NCBI GenBank assembly: GCA_035293845.1
Contig: DATGMB010000317.1
Coordinates: 1 to 9,390 of the forward strand
DNA length: 9,390 bases
Direction: 5' to 3'
Source: DATGMB01 sp035293845
Lineage (GTDB): Bacteria; Acidobacteriota; Terriglobia; Bryobacterales; Bryobacteraceae
Part shown: positions 8,949-9,390 of the stretch, one piece after another
Layout of the letters: the number at the start of each line of letters is the position of its first letter
Numbering within the stretch: the first letter of the stretch is position 1
The notes under the pieces: model-generated
Told to the model about the DNA's origin: nothing
Seen by the model: the letters and a program-made list of their open reading frames with translations, nothing else
The model's database searches: none
Program-made: the position numbers and the translations under genes

Positions 8949-8954
8949 ATTTTA
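8949..8954 (-). promoter_or_regulatory. possible -10 box of the amidohydrolase gene (leaderless)
   Basis: The minus strand reads TAAAAT six bases before ATG 8942, so the expected transcription start falls on the start codon itself. The hexamer is identical to that upstream of fumarase. No -35 is seen in the GC-rich DNA above it. If it is real, the gene has its own promoter despite following the FAD-oxidase gene closely. Confidence 0.4.
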
Positions 8955-8987
8955 ATCCGCGGGCAGACGGCGGCGGCGGGCAGCCGT

Positions 8988-9390
8988 TCATGCCTTCCAG
9001 AGCGTGCCGCGTCCGAGAATTCCGGCCGGATCGAGCCGGCGCTTGACCGCGCGCATGGCTTCGATCTGCTCCGGCGTGTACTGGAGTTCGAGCAGGTGCG
9101 CCTTGCGCTTGCCCAGCCCATGCTCCGCGGAGACGGTCCCGCCCATCGCCACGGCCTCGCGCGCGAGCGCGGTCAGCACGTCCACGGCGTGCTGTGGATC
9201 GGCCGGATCGCTGAACAGATTCACGTGGACGTGCGCGTCGCCGATGTGGCCGAAAATCACGTACCGGCCCGGAAATTCGCGCTCCAGCACGCTCCGGTAG
9301 GCGGCCAGCATGTCGCGGTTGCGCTCGCGCGGAACGGCGTAATCGGTGTTCATCTTGAGCGCGCCCGCGCGGCGCACGGTGTCATTGACG
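8988..9390 (-). CDS. FAD-linked oxidase, GlcD/LdhD type (C-terminal fragment)
   Basis: The last 133 residues of an FAD-binding oxidase; the start and the FAD-binding PCMH domain lie beyond the right edge. The visible part is the FAD-linked oxidase C-terminal domain, with TDYAVPRERN (matching the usual DVAVP block), FGHIGDAHVHVN carrying the histidine-rich substrate/metal site, GGTVSAEHGLGKRK, and the closing MRAVKRRLDPAGILGRG. These are hallmarks of glycolate oxidase GlcD, D-lactate dehydrogenase and D-2-hydroxyglutarate dehydrogenase, which oxidise D-2-hydroxy acids and pass electrons to quinone or cytochrome. Substrate cannot be assigned from this end. It lies upstream of the amidohydrolase on the same strand, 45 bases apart; they may be co-transcribed in part. 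Confidence 0.9.
   Translation of the reverse strand, partial: VNDTVRRAGALKMNTDYAVPRERNRDMLAAYRSVLEREFPGRYVIFGHIGDAHVHVNLFSDPADPQHAVDVLTALAREAVAMGGTVSAEHGLGKRKAHLLELQYTPEQIEAMRAVKRRLDPAGILGRGTLWKA

Noticed and set aside
8957..8987. GCGGGCAG direct repeat and GC-rich run between the FAD-oxidase and amidohydrolase genes as a terminator
   Set aside because: The repeat is direct, not inverted, and is not followed by a T-run; no stable hairpin is evident by eye.

Overview
The window is GC-rich, compactly coded chromosomal DNA from a Gram-negative bacterium: it encodes an outer-membrane beta-barrel porin with a signal peptide and an aromatic C-terminus. Gene content and style (fused class I fumarase, OmpL-like porin, PlsC-GNAT lipid acyltransferase fusion, secreted D-aminoacylase-type amidohydrolase, AT-rich boxes just upstream of start codons) suggest an Acidobacteriota member such as Solibacter/Bryobacter relatives. 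That placement is inference from memory, not a search result.

Layout, left to right. An EamA/DMT-family transporter on the minus strand runs off the left edge. It is divergent from a plus-strand pair, an AKR7-like aldo/keto reductase followed after one base by a GNAT acetyltransferase. The GNAT gene converges on a minus-strand OmpL-like (BBP2) porin, which is divergent from a plus-strand single-chain class I fumarate hydratase. A tRNA-Phe(GAA) gene lies 26 bases after the fumarase. Converging on the tRNA is a minus-strand 600-codon fusion of a PlsC-type O-acyltransferase with a GNAT/OlsB-type N-acyltransferase, the architecture of the ornithine-lipid synthase OlsF. Upstream of it on the same strand, separated by a probable hairpin terminator, is a secreted amidohydrolase of the N-acyl-D-amino-acid deacylase family. 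The right edge holds the C-terminal part of a GlcD/LdhD-type FAD-linked oxidase.

Functionally this is mostly housekeeping and envelope metabolism: a TCA-cycle enzyme, a tRNA, an outer-membrane channel, a membrane-lipid enzyme, a metabolite exporter and small detoxifying or catabolic enzymes. I see no CRISPR array, insertion sequence, integrase, toxin-antitoxin pair, phage gene or defence island, and no cluster that looks like a new system. The most useful points to follow are the OlsF-like fusion, the recurring -10-like boxes that would give leaderless or very short-leader mRNAs, and the cysteine-rich fumarase whose substrate (fumarate or tartrate) is not fixed by sequence alone.
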